Positions 1 to 9,295 of a stretch of DNA of 64,000 bases are shown here, piece by piece (the stretch's first letter is position 1; each line of letters starts with the position of its first letter). This DNA comes from Bacillus glycinifermentans (GTDB taxonomy: Bacteria; Bacillota; Bacilli; Bacillales; Bacillaceae), in the NCBI RefSeq assembly GCF_001042475.2, contig NZ_LECW02000021.1, positions 124,001-188,000 of the forward strand, written 5' to 3'. The position numbers and the translations under genes are program-made. The notes beneath the pieces are model-generated. The model was not told where the DNA came from. It saw nothing but the letters and a program-made list of their open reading frames with translations, and made no database searches.

Positions 1-48
1 CTCGGTGCTCCAGTCTTCATCCATCGGATATTGATATTCTTCTTCCAT
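1..48 (-). CDS. yktA: YktA-like UPF0223 family protein, N-terminal fragment
   Basis: Only the first 16 codons lie in the window; the gene runs off the left edge. The visible residues MEEEYQYPMDEDWSTE fit the N-terminus of the small UPF0223 family (function unknown), and B. subtilis has yktA next to speA. AAGGAG at 57-62 (read on the minus strand) sits 9 bases before this ATG. The frame stays open upstream to another ATG at 118-120, which has its own AAGGGG site; starting there would add 24 residues. Family resemblance is from memory of a short stretch, so the name is moderately supported. Confidence 0.6.
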   Translation of the reverse strand, partial: MEEEYQYPMDEDWSTE

Positions 49-174
49 TTTCTTCATCTCCTTGTAACGGCTTTGTTCTATGTAGTATTCGTTTTCTTTT
101 TTGCGTCTATCCAAGGGCATGTTCCATCCCCTTAGAAAGATCTTAAATTGTTCTTTACATTCTTTCAAGAACAT

Positions 175-203
175 AATATAATTCATTTGTTTTATGCCAT
201 CAA
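175..203 (-). promoter_or_regulatory. Predicted sigma-A promoter for yktA
   Basis: Read on the minus strand, TTGATG (198-203), a 17-base spacer and TATATT (175-180). Transcription would start near 168, about 50 bases before the upstream in-frame ATG and 120 bases before the family-like start. Confidence 0.55.
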
Positions 204-267
204 GGAAAATAAATCGATTTTTGACTAACAATAAGCAGTAGGCATCTACATGAAGGTGGGAATACAA

Positions 268-1740
268 TTGTTGCAGCACGAAACACCCTTATTTACCGGT
301 TTAAAAAAACACGCTGAAAAGCAGCCGATTCAATTCCATATTCCCGGGCACAAAAAAGGGTCTGGAATGGATCCTGAATTCAGACAGTTCATCGGCGAAA
401 ATGCGTTAAGTATAGATTTAATCAATATTGAGCCGCTTGATGATCTCCACGCTCCAAAAGGGATCATCAAAGAGGCGCAGGACTTGGCGGCTGAAGCGTT
501 CGGCGCCGACTACACGTTCTTTTCCGTTCAAGGAACAAGCGGGGCCATCATGACGATGGTCATGGCAGTCTGCGGGCCGGGAGACAAGATCATCGTTCCG
601 AGAAACGTTCATAAATCGGTTATGTCGGCAATCGTATTTTCCGGTGCTGTGCCGATCTTCGTTCACCCTGAAATCGACGATGAGTTCGGGATTTCTCACG
701 GTATTACGCCTGAATCAGCAAAAAAAGCGCTGCTTGAGCATCCAGATGCAAAAGGGCTTCTCGTAATCAATCCGACGTATTTCGGCATTGCGGCCGATTT
801 AAAAAGCATCGTCGATGTGGCGCATTCGTTCAACGTCCCTGTCCTTGTGGATGAAGCGCACGGCGTTCATATCCACTTCCATGAGGACCTGCCTGTTTCA
901 GCCATGCAGGCGGGAGCTGATATGGCGGCAACAAGCGTTCATAAACTCGGCGGGTCACTGACGCAAAGCTCAGTGCTCAATATGAAAGAAGGACTCGTCT
1001 CAAAAGAGAGGGTGCAGTCGATTTTGAGCATGTTGACGACGACGTCGACATCCTACTTGCTGCTTGCTTCCCTCGATGTCGCCAGAAAACGCCTGGCAAC
1101 AGAAGGGCATAAATTGATCGGACAAACGATTCAACTCGCCAACCAAACGCGGGAGCGCATCAATCACATTAAAGGGCTCTTTTGCGCCGGCAGGGACATC
1201 CTCGGTTCAAAAGCAGCCTATGACTATGACCCGACAAAGCTGATTATCTCTGTGAAAAACCTCGGTTTGACGGGGCATGATGTAGAAAAATGGCTTCGCG
1301 AATCCTATCATATCGAAGTTGAGCTTTCTGACTTGTACAACATCCTTTGCATCTTTACGCCGGGAGACCGCAGCGAGGATGCAGAAGCGCTGATCAAAGC
1401 GCTGACGGAAATCGCCCGCCAGGCTGTTTCATCCGGACTAAGCAAAACAAAGCCTGAAGTGCTACTTCCTGATATCCCTGCCCTTGCAATGACACCACGT
1501 GATGCATTTTACGCAAATACGGAAGTCGTCCCGTTTAAACAAGCGGCAGGACGGATTATCGCAGAGTTTGTCATGGTTTATCCTCCCGGCATACCGATCT
1601 TCATACCGGGCGAGATCATCACAGAAGAAAACATCACCTACATTGAAAAAAACCTTGAAGCAGGACTTCCTGTTCAAGGGCCTGAAGATGACACGCTCCA
1701 TATGATCCGGGTCATTAAAGAACAGCAGGCAATCCTTTAA
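268..1740 (+). CDS. speA: Arginine decarboxylase SpeA
   Basis: PLP-dependent fold-type I decarboxylase that turns arginine into agmatine, the first step of polyamine synthesis in Bacillus; cytosolic. Seen: the Orn/Lys/Arg decarboxylase core, with VDEAHG near residues 194-199 and the PLP-lysine motif TSVHKLGGS around Lys226. The TTG at 268 is preferred because AAGGTGGG lies 7-8 bases upstream and it gives 490 residues, the length known for B. subtilis SpeA; an ATG at 250 without a ribosome site would add six residues. It is transcribed toward the convergent SR1 gene and shares its terminator hairpin. Confidence 0.93.
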   Translation: MLQHETPLFTGLKKHAEKQPIQFHIPGHKKGSGMDPEFRQFIGENALSIDLINIEPLDDLHAPKGIIKEAQDLAAEAFGADYTFFSVQGTSGAIMTMVMAVCGPGDKIIVPRNVHKSVMSAIVFSGAVPIFVHPEIDDEFGISHGITPESAKKALLEHPDAKGLLVINPTYFGIAADLKSIVDVAHSFNVPVLVDEAHGVHIHFHEDLPVSAMQAGADMAATSVHKLGGSLTQSSVLNMKEGLVSKERVQSILSMLTTTSTSYLLLASLDVARKRLATEGHKLIGQTIQLANQTRERINHIKGLFCAGRDILGSKAAYDYDPTKLIISVKNLGLTGHDVEKWLRESYHIEVELSDLYNILCIFTPGDRSEDAEALIKALTEIARQAVSSGLSKTKPEVLLPDIPALAMTPRDAFYANTEVVPFKQAAGRIIAEFVMVYPPGIPIFIPGEIITEENITYIEKNLEAGLPVQGPEDDTLHMIRVIKEQQAIL

Positions 1741-1746
1741 AATACG

Positions 1747-1788
1747 AAAGCATGCGGCTTTAGATCAAATCGGCCGCATGCTTTTTTT
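1747..1788. terminator. Bidirectional terminator of speA and SR1
   Basis: Stem AAAGCATGCGGC (1747-1758) pairs with GCCGCATGCTTT (1773-1784) and continues into a run of seven T on the plus strand. On the minus strand it closes the SR1 transcript, with a weaker T tract. Confidence 0.85.
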
Positions 1789-1790
1789 GT

Positions 1791-1910
1791 CTATTTCTCC
1801 TCTTCGTGACAGCAGTTGCAATGTCCGCATGTTCCGTAAAGAACCGTCACCTTTTCATCCTCAAAATGCTGAATGGTTTCATTGCAGTCTTGACAAACGA
1901 TCGTTCCCAT
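1791..1910 (-). CDS. sr1P: SR1P peptide, GapA-binding
   Basis: A 39-residue peptide (MGTIVCQDCNETIQHF then a Cys-rich tail with GTCGHCNCC) with a strong AAAGGGG site 7 bases before ATG. Known role of the family: SR1P binds glyceraldehyde-3-phosphate dehydrogenase GapA and stabilises gapA mRNA. Two CxxC-type pairs are visible (Cys6/Cys9 and the Cys cluster near 28-34), suggesting metal binding. Length and N-terminus agree with the B. subtilis peptide as I remember it. Confidence 0.88.
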   Translation of the reverse strand: MGTIVCQDCNETIQHFEDEKVTVLYGTCGHCNCCHEEEK

Positions 1911-1935
1911 CTTTCATTCCCCTTTTCATTTCAAA

Positions 1936-1950
1936 ATGGAAGCGTTTAAT
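1936..1950. promoter_or_regulatory. cre-like CcpA site in the SR1 5' region
   Basis: ATGGAAGCGTTTAAT matches WTGNAANCGNWNNCW at all but one defined position. It lies just downstream of the predicted SR1 start, a place where bound CcpA would block transcription. Inference only. Confidence 0.5.
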
Positions 1951-1962
1951 TTTGTTACCCTT

Positions 1963-1991
1963 ATAATATGATGTCACATTAACATTGTCAA
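1963..1991 (-). promoter_or_regulatory. SR1 sigma-A promoter
   Basis: TTGACA (1986-1991), 17-base spacer, TATTAT (1963-1968) on the minus strand: a near-consensus promoter, as expected for a strong but tightly repressed sRNA. Confidence 0.85.
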
Positions 1992-2172
1992 TGATAAATT
2001 GTATAACACATTTTTATTATTTTTATGCATTTTTAGCGAAGCGGGACAATTTAACAATCCGGTATTTCATGTTTATTCACACTTTAAGCATGTGCAGAAC
2101 GGTTTTTTACGGACTATGTCATTTTTCCTAATTCATCCTGTCATTAAGAAACATTCCGCGAATGAAACACGA

Positions 2173-2238
2173 GTTATCAATTTGATAACAAATCGGTAAC
2201 AACGAATGGATTTTCCTATTATCATGATAAAATAGGAA
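2173..2238. other. Two perfect dyads upstream of slp
   Basis: GTTATCAA-T-TTGATAAC (2173-2189) is a perfect 8-1-8 palindrome. 24 bases further on, TTCCTATT (2213-2220) and AATAGGAA (2231-2238) flank an ATCATGAT core. They lie between the divergent SR1 and slp start regions and look like operators; I cannot assign a regulator. Confidence 0.5.
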
Positions 2239-2310
2239 TTGTTTACTAATTGAACAGTTATGTAAAAACAGGTAAATTGACTTGCATTTTTAAGAGAGGT
2301 GAAAGGACGG

Positions 2311-2685
2311 ATGCTGTGTCGGGCTGTTATCACCGCTGTTTGTATCCTTTTTTTTGCGAGTGGATGTTCTTTATCTCACATCTCGGCAGATCAGAATGAG
2401 CAAAATGACAATACACATCGCGTCAAGCTTCTCTTTTTTTCCGATGACGAGCATATGGAACAGGAAGTCGCATACTATGATGCTCTAATGGATTTAAAAC
2501 AGGAGTTTCCAAAGCAGGTTTCCGGTATGGAAATCTTGCACGATAAGGGAGATTGGAAAAAGGACGTACACACATTTCCAAGCTTGCTGCTTGTCCATGA
2601 TAAAAAAGTACTGGTCAAGATAGAGGGAAAAATAAAAGACAAAGCAAAAATCGTGGAGCTTCTTCGAAAACAATTAAAAAAATAA
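2311..2685 (+). CDS. slp: Small peptidoglycan-associated lipoprotein Slp
   Basis: A 124-residue lipoprotein. The signal peptide ends in the lipobox ASGC (Cys near residue 21), so it should be lipid-anchored outside the membrane; the rest is hydrophilic and Lys-rich. Position between pdhD and speA and length fit B. subtilis Slp. The ATG at 2311 follows AGAGAGGTG at about 9 bases; a GTG at 2299 lies inside that ribosome site and is less likely. Its biochemical role is not known to me. Confidence 0.8.
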   Translation: MLCRAVITAVCILFFASGCSLSHISADQNEQNDNTHRVKLLFFSDDEHMEQEVAYYDALMDLKQEFPKQVSGMEILHDKGDWKKDVHTFPSLLLVHDKKVLVKIEGKIKDKAKIVELLRKQLKK

Positions 2686-2718
2686 GAAATCCCCTTTTTC
2701 CGGGGATTTCTTATTTTT
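2684..2718. terminator. Bidirectional terminator of slp and pdhD
   Basis: AAGAAATCCCC (2684-2694) pairs with GGGGATTTCTT (2702-2712), followed by ATTTTTT on the plus strand; A-rich on the left for the minus-strand pdh transcript. Confidence 0.85.
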
Positions 2719-4130
2719 TATTTTACGATATGGATTGGCAGGCCGATCGCTACTTCGGCAGCTTCCATAGTGATTTCTCCCAATGTTGGATGAGCGTGGA
2801 TCGTCATCGCGATATCTTCGGCAGTCATTCCTGCTTCGATTGCCAGGCTCAGCTCAGAAATCATATCAGAAGCGCTCGCGCCGGCGATTTGTGCACCGAT
2901 AACGAGACCGTCTTCTTTGCGTGTCACAAGTTTAAGGAAACCGTCAGTTTGATTGAGTGACAGCGCGCGTCCGTTTGCAGCAAACGGGAATTTCGCAGCA
3001 GTGATTTCAATGCCTTCCTCTTTCGCTTGTGCTTCAGTATAGCCGACTGATGCAAGCTCAGGCTCAGAGAAGACAACTGCAGGAATTCCGAGATAGTCGA
3101 TTTCAGCAGCTTCACCGGAAATGGCTTCTGCGGCAATTTTACCTTCGTAAGACGCTTTGTGTGCAAGCGGCGGGCCTTCGATGATATCACCGATTGCGTA
3201 AATGTTTGGAATGTTTGTACGGCATTGCTTATCTGTTTTGATGATGCCGCGGTCTGTCATTTCCACGCCTACTTGCTCAAGGCCAAGCTCATCCGTATTT
3301 GGACGGCGTCCGACAGTGATCAGTACGTAATCAGCATCAACGGTTTTTTCTTCACCTTTTACTTCAAAAGTGACTGTTACGCCGTCAGCTTTTTCTTCAA
3401 CGCCTTTTGCCATCGCATTTGTATGGATCTCAACATTGCCTTTTTTCTTAAGGTTGCGTTTGACAAGAGAACTCATTTGTTTTTCAAAGCCAGGAAGAAT
3501 TTCGTCTCCGCCTTCTAAAATAACAAGTTCAGTTCCGAAGTTTGCATACGCTGTTCCAAGCTCTGTTCCGATATATCCGCCGCCGATTACGACAAGCTTC
3601 TTAGGAATTTCTTTAAGAGCCAAAGCGCCGGTTGAATTCAGTACACGGTCGCTATATTTGAAGTTTGGCAATTCAATAGGGCGGGAACCCGTAGCGATGA
3701 TCGCATTTTTGAACGTGTAAGTCTGAGCTGAATTCTCATCCATTACACGAACAGAGTTGCTGTCTACAAAATACGCTTCACCTTTTACGATATCGACTTT
3801 GTTGCCTTTCAGAAGGCCTTCAACACCGCCGGTAAGCTTGTTCACGACAGAGGCTTTCCATTCTTGAACTTTTGTAAAGTCCACTGTTACGTTTTCAGCA
3901 GTGATCCCCATATCTTCAGAATGCTTTGCATTCTCATAACGGTGGCCTGCATTGATCAGAGCTTTAGAAGGAATACATCCGACATTCAGACATACGCCTC
4001 CAAGATTGCCTTTTTCAACGATTGTTACTTTTTGTCCAAGCTGGGCAGCACGGATGGCAGCTACATAGCCGCCAGGTCCCGCACCGATGACAAGAGTATC
4101 TGTTTCAATAGGGAAATCTCCTACTACCAT
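2718..4130 (-). CDS. pdhD: Dihydrolipoamide dehydrogenase (E3) of pyruvate dehydrogenase
   Basis: 470 residues. Re-oxidises dihydrolipoyl groups on E2 with FAD and NAD+. Seen: FAD motif GAGPGG (16-21), redox disulfide GGVCLNVGC (Cys47/Cys52), NAD motif GGGYIGTE, second FAD motif [12 protein letters not shown], and the C-terminal HAHPTLGE that supplies the active-site His/Glu pair. Last gene of pdhABCD, 4 bases after pdhC. E3 in Bacillus also serves 2-oxoglutarate dehydrogenase. Confidence 0.97.
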   Translation of the reverse strand: MVVGDFPIETDTLVIGAGPGGYVAAIRAAQLGQKVTIVEKGNLGGVCLNVGCIPSKALINAGHRYENAKHSEDMGITAENVTVDFTKVQEWKASVVNKLTGGVEGLLKGNKVDIVKGEAYFVDSNSVRVMDENSAQTYTFKNAIIATGSRPIELPNFKYSDRVLNSTGALALKEIPKKLVVIGGGYIGTELGTAYANFGTELVILEGGDEILPGFEKQMSSLVKRNLKKKGNVEIHTNAMAKGVEEKADGVTVTFEVKGEEKTVDADYVLITVGRRPNTDELGLEQVGVEMTDRGIIKTDKQCRTNIPNIYAIGDIIEGPPLAHKASYEGKIAAEAISGEAAEIDYLGIPAVVFSEPELASVGYTEAQAKEEGIEITAAKFPFAANGRALSLNQTDGFLKLVTRKEDGLVIGAQIAGASASDMISELSLAIEAGMTAEDIAMTIHAHPTLGEITMEAAEVAIGLPIHIVK

Positions 4131-4134
4131 GACA

Positions 4135-5463
4135 TTACGCCTCCATTAAAATTAATTGTGGATCGTTCAGTAAACGCTTGATGTGATTCAACGCGTTTTG
4201 TGCAGTTGCTCCGTCGATCATACGGTGGTCAAAGCTCAAGGAAAGAGCAAGAACAGGTGCAACGACAATTTCACCGTCACGAACAACGGCTTTCTCAGCG
4301 ATGCGGCCGATTCCAAGGATCGCAACCTCAGGATGGTTGATAACCGGCGTGAACCATTGTCCGCCCGCAGAACCGATGTTTGTGATCGTGCAAGAAGCGC
4401 CTTTCATTTCAGCAGGAGCAAGCTTTCCATCGCGTGCTTTTGTAGCAAGTTCGTTGATTTCGTTTGAAATCTCAAAAATCGCTTTGCGATCCGCGTGTTT
4501 AACAACCGGTACAAGCAGGCCTTTATCTGTGTCTGCTGCGATTCCGATGTTGTAGTAGTGCTTCTGAATAACTTCATCAGTGTTATCGTCAATTGATGTG
4601 TTCAATACTGGATACTTTTTAAGAGCTGATGTTAAAGCTTTCACCACATAAGGGAGGTAAGTAAGCTTAATGCCTTGGTCAGCCGCAACTTGCTTAAACT
4701 GCTTGCGGTGTGCCACAAGGTTTGTAACATCGACTTCGTCCATTAATGTAACGTGTGGAGCCGTATGTTTTGAATTTACCATTGCTTTTGCGATTGCTTT
4801 GCGGATTCCGCTCATTTTTTCGCGTGTTTCCGGGAATTCGCCTTCCGGAGCTTGAGCTGCAGCTGCAGGTTGTGCGGCTGTATCCGCTTTTTTGTCTGCT
4901 TGTGCAGCCGGAGCTTCCGCATTTCCGCCGCTTAAGAAGCTGTCGATATCTTCTTTGAGAACGCGGCCGTTTTTGCCGGATCCGGCAACTTTCGCGATCT
5001 CAACGCCTTTTTCGCGAGCGTATTTACGTACGGAAGGCATCGCGATAACGCGTTTATTCGGATCTGCATCCGCTTGGTCCTGCTTGCCTTCGCCCGTTTC
5101 TTGTGCCGGCTGTTCAGGACTCTTTGCTTTGTCCAGATCTTGACCGCCTTCGGCTGAAGACTGAACCTGTTCTTCTGTTTTAGCGTCGCCAGAGTCGTCG
5201 CCTTTAAATTGAAGATCTTCGTAACCCGGTGCATCAAATGTGATAATCGTCTGCCCGACAGTTGCGACTGTTCCCTCTTCAACTTTTAATTCTAATACTT
5301 TTCCTTTAACAGGTGAAGGAATTTCTACAACAGCTTTGTCGTTTTGAACCTCTGCCAAAACGTCGTCTTCGTTTACCTCATCGTTTGGCTTGACGAACCA
5401 TTTTACGATTTCGCCTTCGTGGATTCCTTCCCCGATATCTGGAAGTTTAAATTCAAATGCCAC
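4135..5463 (-). CDS. pdhC: Dihydrolipoamide acetyltransferase (E2) of pyruvate dehydrogenase
   Basis: 442 residues. Transfers the acetyl group from E1 to CoA and forms the core of the complex. Domains in order: one lipoyl domain (1-80, lipoyl-lysine in QNDKAVVE at Lys43), a long Ala/Glu/Gln-rich linker, the E1/E3-binding domain (about 140-175, [14 protein letters not shown]), a second Ala/Pro linker and the catalytic domain ending with SFDHRMIDG (HxxxDG). It starts after a 154-base gap from pdhB that holds a hairpin, so it may be tuned separately from E1. Confidence 0.97.
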   Translation of the reverse strand: MAFEFKLPDIGEGIHEGEIVKWFVKPNDEVNEDDVLAEVQNDKAVVEIPSPVKGKVLELKVEEGTVATVGQTIITFDAPGYEDLQFKGDDSGDAKTEEQVQSSAEGGQDLDKAKSPEQPAQETGEGKQDQADADPNKRVIAMPSVRKYAREKGVEIAKVAGSGKNGRVLKEDIDSFLSGGNAEAPAAQADKKADTAAQPAAAAQAPEGEFPETREKMSGIRKAIAKAMVNSKHTAPHVTLMDEVDVTNLVAHRKQFKQVAADQGIKLTYLPYVVKALTSALKKYPVLNTSIDDNTDEVIQKHYYNIGIAADTDKGLLVPVVKHADRKAIFEISNEINELATKARDGKLAPAEMKGASCTITNIGSAGGQWFTPVINHPEVAILGIGRIAEKAVVRDGEIVVAPVLALSLSFDHRMIDGATAQNALNHIKRLLNDPQLILMEA

Positions 5464-5574
5464 AGTTCTCGACCTCCTAAGATATTTACGTAGTTGATAA
5501 ATCCGTCAGCCGGGCGTCCGGCCGACCGTCAGTTACACGGCTAAATTTTTCCGTCTGACTGTGGAAATGCATGA

Positions 5575-5602
5575 GGGAAAAAGATGTATGACATCTTTTC
5601 CC
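5575..5602 (-). other. Hairpin between pdhB and pdhC
   Basis: GGGAAAAAGATGT (5575-5587) pairs with ACATCTTTTCCC (5591-5602) with one bulged base and a three-base loop. No T run follows on the minus strand, so it is more likely an mRNA-stability or processing element than a terminator. The rest of the 154-base pdhB-pdhC gap shows only GC-rich short dyads. Confidence 0.6.
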
Positions 5603-5617
5603 TTTCCGGTTGTCAGA

Positions 5618-6595
5618 TTAAAATTCCAACACTTTTTTCGCAGTCTCGAGCACGTCTTTATGGTTTGGAAGCCAAACGCCTTCAGCTTGAGAGAACGGGA
5701 ATACAGTGTCAGGCGCAGCGACGCGAAGCACAGGCGCTTCAAGGCTAAGAATTGCGCGGTCGTTGATTTCGGCTACGACGTTAGCCCCGACGCCTGCTTG
5801 TTTTTGCGCCTCTTGAACGACGATTGCACGGCCTGTTTTTTCAACTGACGCGATGATCGTTTCAATATCAAGCGGGCTGACAGTGCGAAGGTCAATAACC
5901 TCAGCAGATACGCCTTCTTTTTCAAGTTCTTTAGCAGCTTTCAATGATTCGTGAACCATCGCTCCGTATGTGATGATGGAAAGATCTGTACCTTCACGCT
6001 TCACATCGGCTTTGCCGATTTCGATCGTGTACTCTTCCTCAGGAACCTCCTGGCGGAATGAACGGTAAAGCTTCATGTGCTCAAGGAAAACAACCGGATC
6101 GTTGTCACGGATCGCGGAAATCAAAAGTCCTTTTGCATCGTACGGAGTTGAAGGAATTACTACTTTAAGACCAGGCTGCTGCGCTACAAGCCCTTCAAGG
6201 CTGTCGGCATGAAGCTCAGGCGTGTGAACGCCGCCGCCGAACGGAGAACGGATCGTCACAGGGGAAGTCCAGCGTCCGCCGGAACGGTAGCGCATCCGCG
6301 CCATTTGGCCGGAAACGGAATCCATTACTTCATAAACGAAACCGAAAAACTGAATTTCCATTACCGGACGGTAGCCTTGTAAGCCCAGACCGAGCGCAAG
6401 ACCGCCGATACCAGATTCAGCAAGAGGAGTATCAAATACGCGATCCTCACCAAACTCTTTTTGCAATCCTTCAGTCGCACGGAATACGCCACCGTTAACA
6501 CCGACGTCTTCTCCGAAAACTAAGACATTTTCGTCATTTTTCAGTTCTGTGCGTAACGCATCAGTGATTGCTTGAATCATTGTCATTTGCGCCAT
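5618..6595 (-). CDS. pdhB: Pyruvate dehydrogenase E1 component, beta subunit
   Basis: 325 residues. Transketolase-like pyrimidine-binding half of the alpha2beta2 E1 that decarboxylates pyruvate on thiamine diphosphate. Seen: [18 protein letters not shown] and [11 protein letters not shown] near the N-terminus, the central RYRSGG, and the transketolase C-terminal domain with [14 protein letters not shown]. Starts 3 bases after the pdhA stop codon, consistent with translational coupling of the two E1 subunits. Confidence 0.97.
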   Translation of the reverse strand: MAQMTMIQAITDALRTELKNDENVLVFGEDVGVNGGVFRATEGLQKEFGEDRVFDTPLAESGIGGLALGLGLQGYRPVMEIQFFGFVYEVMDSVSGQMARMRYRSGGRWTSPVTIRSPFGGGVHTPELHADSLEGLVAQQPGLKVVIPSTPYDAKGLLISAIRDNDPVVFLEHMKLYRSFRQEVPEEEYTIEIGKADVKREGTDLSIITYGAMVHESLKAAKELEKEGVSAEVIDLRTVSPLDIETIIASVEKTGRAIVVQEAQKQAGVGANVVAEINDRAILSLEAPVLRVAAPDTVFPFSQAEGVWLPNHKDVLETAKKVLEF

Positions 6596-6598
6596 GGC

Positions 6599-7762
<1,164 letters not shown>

Positions 7763-7934
7763 TTATACATACAGAATTAGGGTGTCCTAAATTGTCAGGC
7801 GCAACTCATATTTATTTGATATTAGCCGCTGTACTTGTTGTCGAAACATTTTATGTAAGGACAGCCCGACGCGTTCTAAAACTGTATCATTTATCGCTTG
7901 CTACAAACTAATACAACAAGTTCCACCACCGCTA

Positions 7935-7963
7935 AGTTTACACCAGTCGATGATACTCGTCAA
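7935..7963 (-). promoter_or_regulatory. Predicted pdhA promoter
   Basis: TTGACG (7958-7963), 17-base spacer ending TGGTG, and TAAACT (7935-7940) on the minus strand. A TG lies just before the -10 region. Start near 7928 leaves a leader of about 214 bases. The rest of 7715-8112 (398 bases) holds no gene. Confidence 0.6.
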
Positions 7964-8000
7964 TCGATTTCATTCCCGAATTTCAATAAATGTATTCGCT

Positions 8001-8053
8001 TTACTAAAACACTGTTTTCACGGTCTTCACCCTGTTATAAAACTGTTTTAGTA
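8001..8053. other. Inverted repeat upstream of the pdhA promoter
   Basis: TTACTAAAACACTGTTTT (8001-8018) and AAAACTGTTTTAGTA (8039-8053) are inverted copies centred about 60 bases upstream of the predicted -35 box. Could be an operator or an upstream promoter element; no regulator can be named from the sequence. Confidence 0.45.
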
Positions 8054-8112
8054 TAATCCTCAAACTGTATTACAATAGCTTTGCAGATTTTGTCGAAAAA
8101 AGGAGGGCCGAA

Positions 8113-8784
8113 TCAACGGCTCTCCTTGACATCAAACCCTGCGGCCCTGTAAAAATCTTTTTTCGCTTTGTTGTAGTCTGTCGTGTAGGTATTAAAGCGT
8201 TCGTTTTGCTTTAACACTTCATCGTATGATTTGTTGATTTTATTCAGCTGTGCTTCAAGCTCGTTAAGTCCGGCGCCTTTATTCTGGAGCAGCTTGTACA
8301 GCTCTTTATCCAGCCCGAGCGCATTCTGATAGGACTTGTAGAGATTGTCATACGCCAGGTAGCGCTTTTCCATATAGGAAGCCGCGCTTTCCGCTTTCTT
8401 CCTGACTTTCTGATCGTCGATTTTTTCGACGGAAGCTTTGTGCGCCTCAAACTCCTTTTTGGCCTTATCGATGCTTTCTTTTTCCGATTTCAAATGCCGC
8501 TCCCGTTTATCTGCTGATGTGAGCGCTTTTTCTGAGAGGGCAACGACTTGGGCAAAATCATCCATATTGAGCTTCATCATCTTGTCATAAAGCTTTGATT
8601 CGGTTTGCTCCAGGCTTTTCAGAGATTTCTGCTCCTTTTGAAACGGCTTTTCCAGATCTACGACCTTTTCGAACGCGGCGTGCAGCGAGTCCACCGGATC
8701 TTCCCACCAGCATCCCGCAAGCAGAAAGGCCGCTGCGCAAAAGACGGCAATGCCGGTCGGCACGCGCATTTTTAAAGATTTCAC
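8113..8784 (-). CDS. ykyA: YkyA-family lipoprotein
   Basis: 223 residues, GTG start with GGGGGA about 9 bases upstream. Signal peptide with lipobox LLAGC (Cys25) followed by an acidic start, then almost entirely Lys/Glu-rich helix with heptad character, so an extracellular lipid-anchored coiled coil. B. subtilis has ykyA directly upstream of pdhA, sometimes annotated as a putative cell-wall-binding lipoprotein. No enzymatic motif is visible; function unknown. Confidence 0.82.
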   Translation of the reverse strand: MKSLKMRVPTGIAVFCAAAFLLAGCWWEDPVDSLHAAFEKVVDLEKPFQKEQKSLKSLEQTESKLYDKMMKLNMDDFAQVVALSEKALTSADKRERHLKSEKESIDKAKKEFEAHKASVEKIDDQKVRKKAESAASYMEKRYLAYDNLYKSYQNALGLDKELYKLLQNKGAGLNELEAQLNKINKSYDEVLKQNERFNTYTTDYNKAKKDFYRAAGFDVKESR

Positions 8785-8817
8785 TTTCGTATTTCCCCCA
8801 ATCTAAACACAAATTCA

Positions 8818-8846
8818 ACTATAAAGCGTCTTCGTTTGTTTGACAA
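8818..8846 (-). promoter_or_regulatory. ykyA sigma-A promoter
   Basis: TTGTCA (8841-8846), 17-base spacer, TATAGT (8818-8823) on the minus strand, 34 bases before the GTG start. Confidence 0.65.
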
Positions 8847-8955
8847 CCGAAGTCCCGGTCTCTTTCGGACAAGCTGATACAAAATCGGTATGTATCCGTT
8901 CTTCGATTTAGAACAGCTGCCCCGGAAATTTGCGCGAAAGTGGGCATTCGACTAT

Positions 8956-8982
8956 ACAACCTTTACGCTTTTACATAATTTA
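8956..8982 (+). promoter_or_regulatory. Predicted sigma-K promoter
   Basis: AC (8956-8957), 16-base spacer, CATAATTTA (8974-8982): an exact fit to the mother-cell sigma-K pattern AC-N16/17-CATANNNTA. It faces the small Gly/Tyr/Cys-rich gene that starts at 9045. Confidence 0.65.
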
Positions 8983-9044
8983 TATTAGACGCTATGCCTA
9001 CCTAGGAAAAAGGCTTTGCGTAAATTCACGGAGGAGGTCTGAAT

Positions 9045-9176
9045 ATGTACGGTTATTGCTGCCCTTCATATGGATACGGGTATGGCGGTTATGGTCACGG
9101 CCGCACATTCGCTTTGATCGTTGTTCTATTTATATTGCTGATTATTGTAGGTGCCGCTTATTTAGGGTGCTGCTAG
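9045..9176 (+). CDS. YjcZ-like small sporulation membrane peptide
   Basis: 43 residues: a Tyr/Gly/Cys-rich head ([19 protein letters not shown]), one transmembrane helix (about residues 22-40) and a CC tail. This layout is typical of the YjcZ family of short spore proteins. GGAGGAGGT lies 6 bases before ATG, a very strong ribosome site, and a sigma-K promoter is predicted at 8956-8982, so late mother-cell expression and a place in the spore coat or outer membrane are inferred. Followed by its own terminator. Confidence 0.8.
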   Translation: MYGYCCPSYGYGYGGYGHGRTFALIVVLFILLIIVGAAYLGCC

Positions 9177-9187
9177 TACCTGTGCAA

Positions 9188-9215
9188 TGACCAGCCGAAA
9201 CAGGCTGGTCATTTT
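9188..9215 (+). terminator. Terminator of the YjcZ-like gene
   Basis: TGACCAGCC (9188-9196) pairs with GGCTGGTCA (9203-9211), then TTTT. Confidence 0.75.
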
Positions 9216-9295
9216 ACCACCCCGCTTTTTCAAACATTGCACGGCATGCAAATGATCCGCTATACTTTACATATTAATCATTGGGAGTGAAGATG

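Larger units (their letters stand above)
1746..1956 (-). ncRNA. SR1: SR1 dual-function small RNA
   Basis: Recognised by position between pdhD and speA and by the SR1P reading frame inside it. In B. subtilis SR1 is about 205 nt, base-pairs with ahrC mRNA (arginine catabolism activator) and encodes SR1P. Here the predicted start (about 1956) and the terminator at 1747-1784 give about 210 nt. In B. subtilis it is repressed under glycolytic conditions by CcpN and CcpA. The 5' boundary is inferred from the promoter, not measured. Confidence 0.85.

Noticed and set aside
418-699. Long frames on the opposite strand or other frames of speA, pdh, moa and fru genes
   Set aside because: They mirror strongly supported genes, lack ribosome sites and show no family motifs.
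8029-8057. Plus-strand promoter with TATAAT at 8052
   Set aside because: No -35 element at 16-18 bases and it would read only antisense into ykyA.
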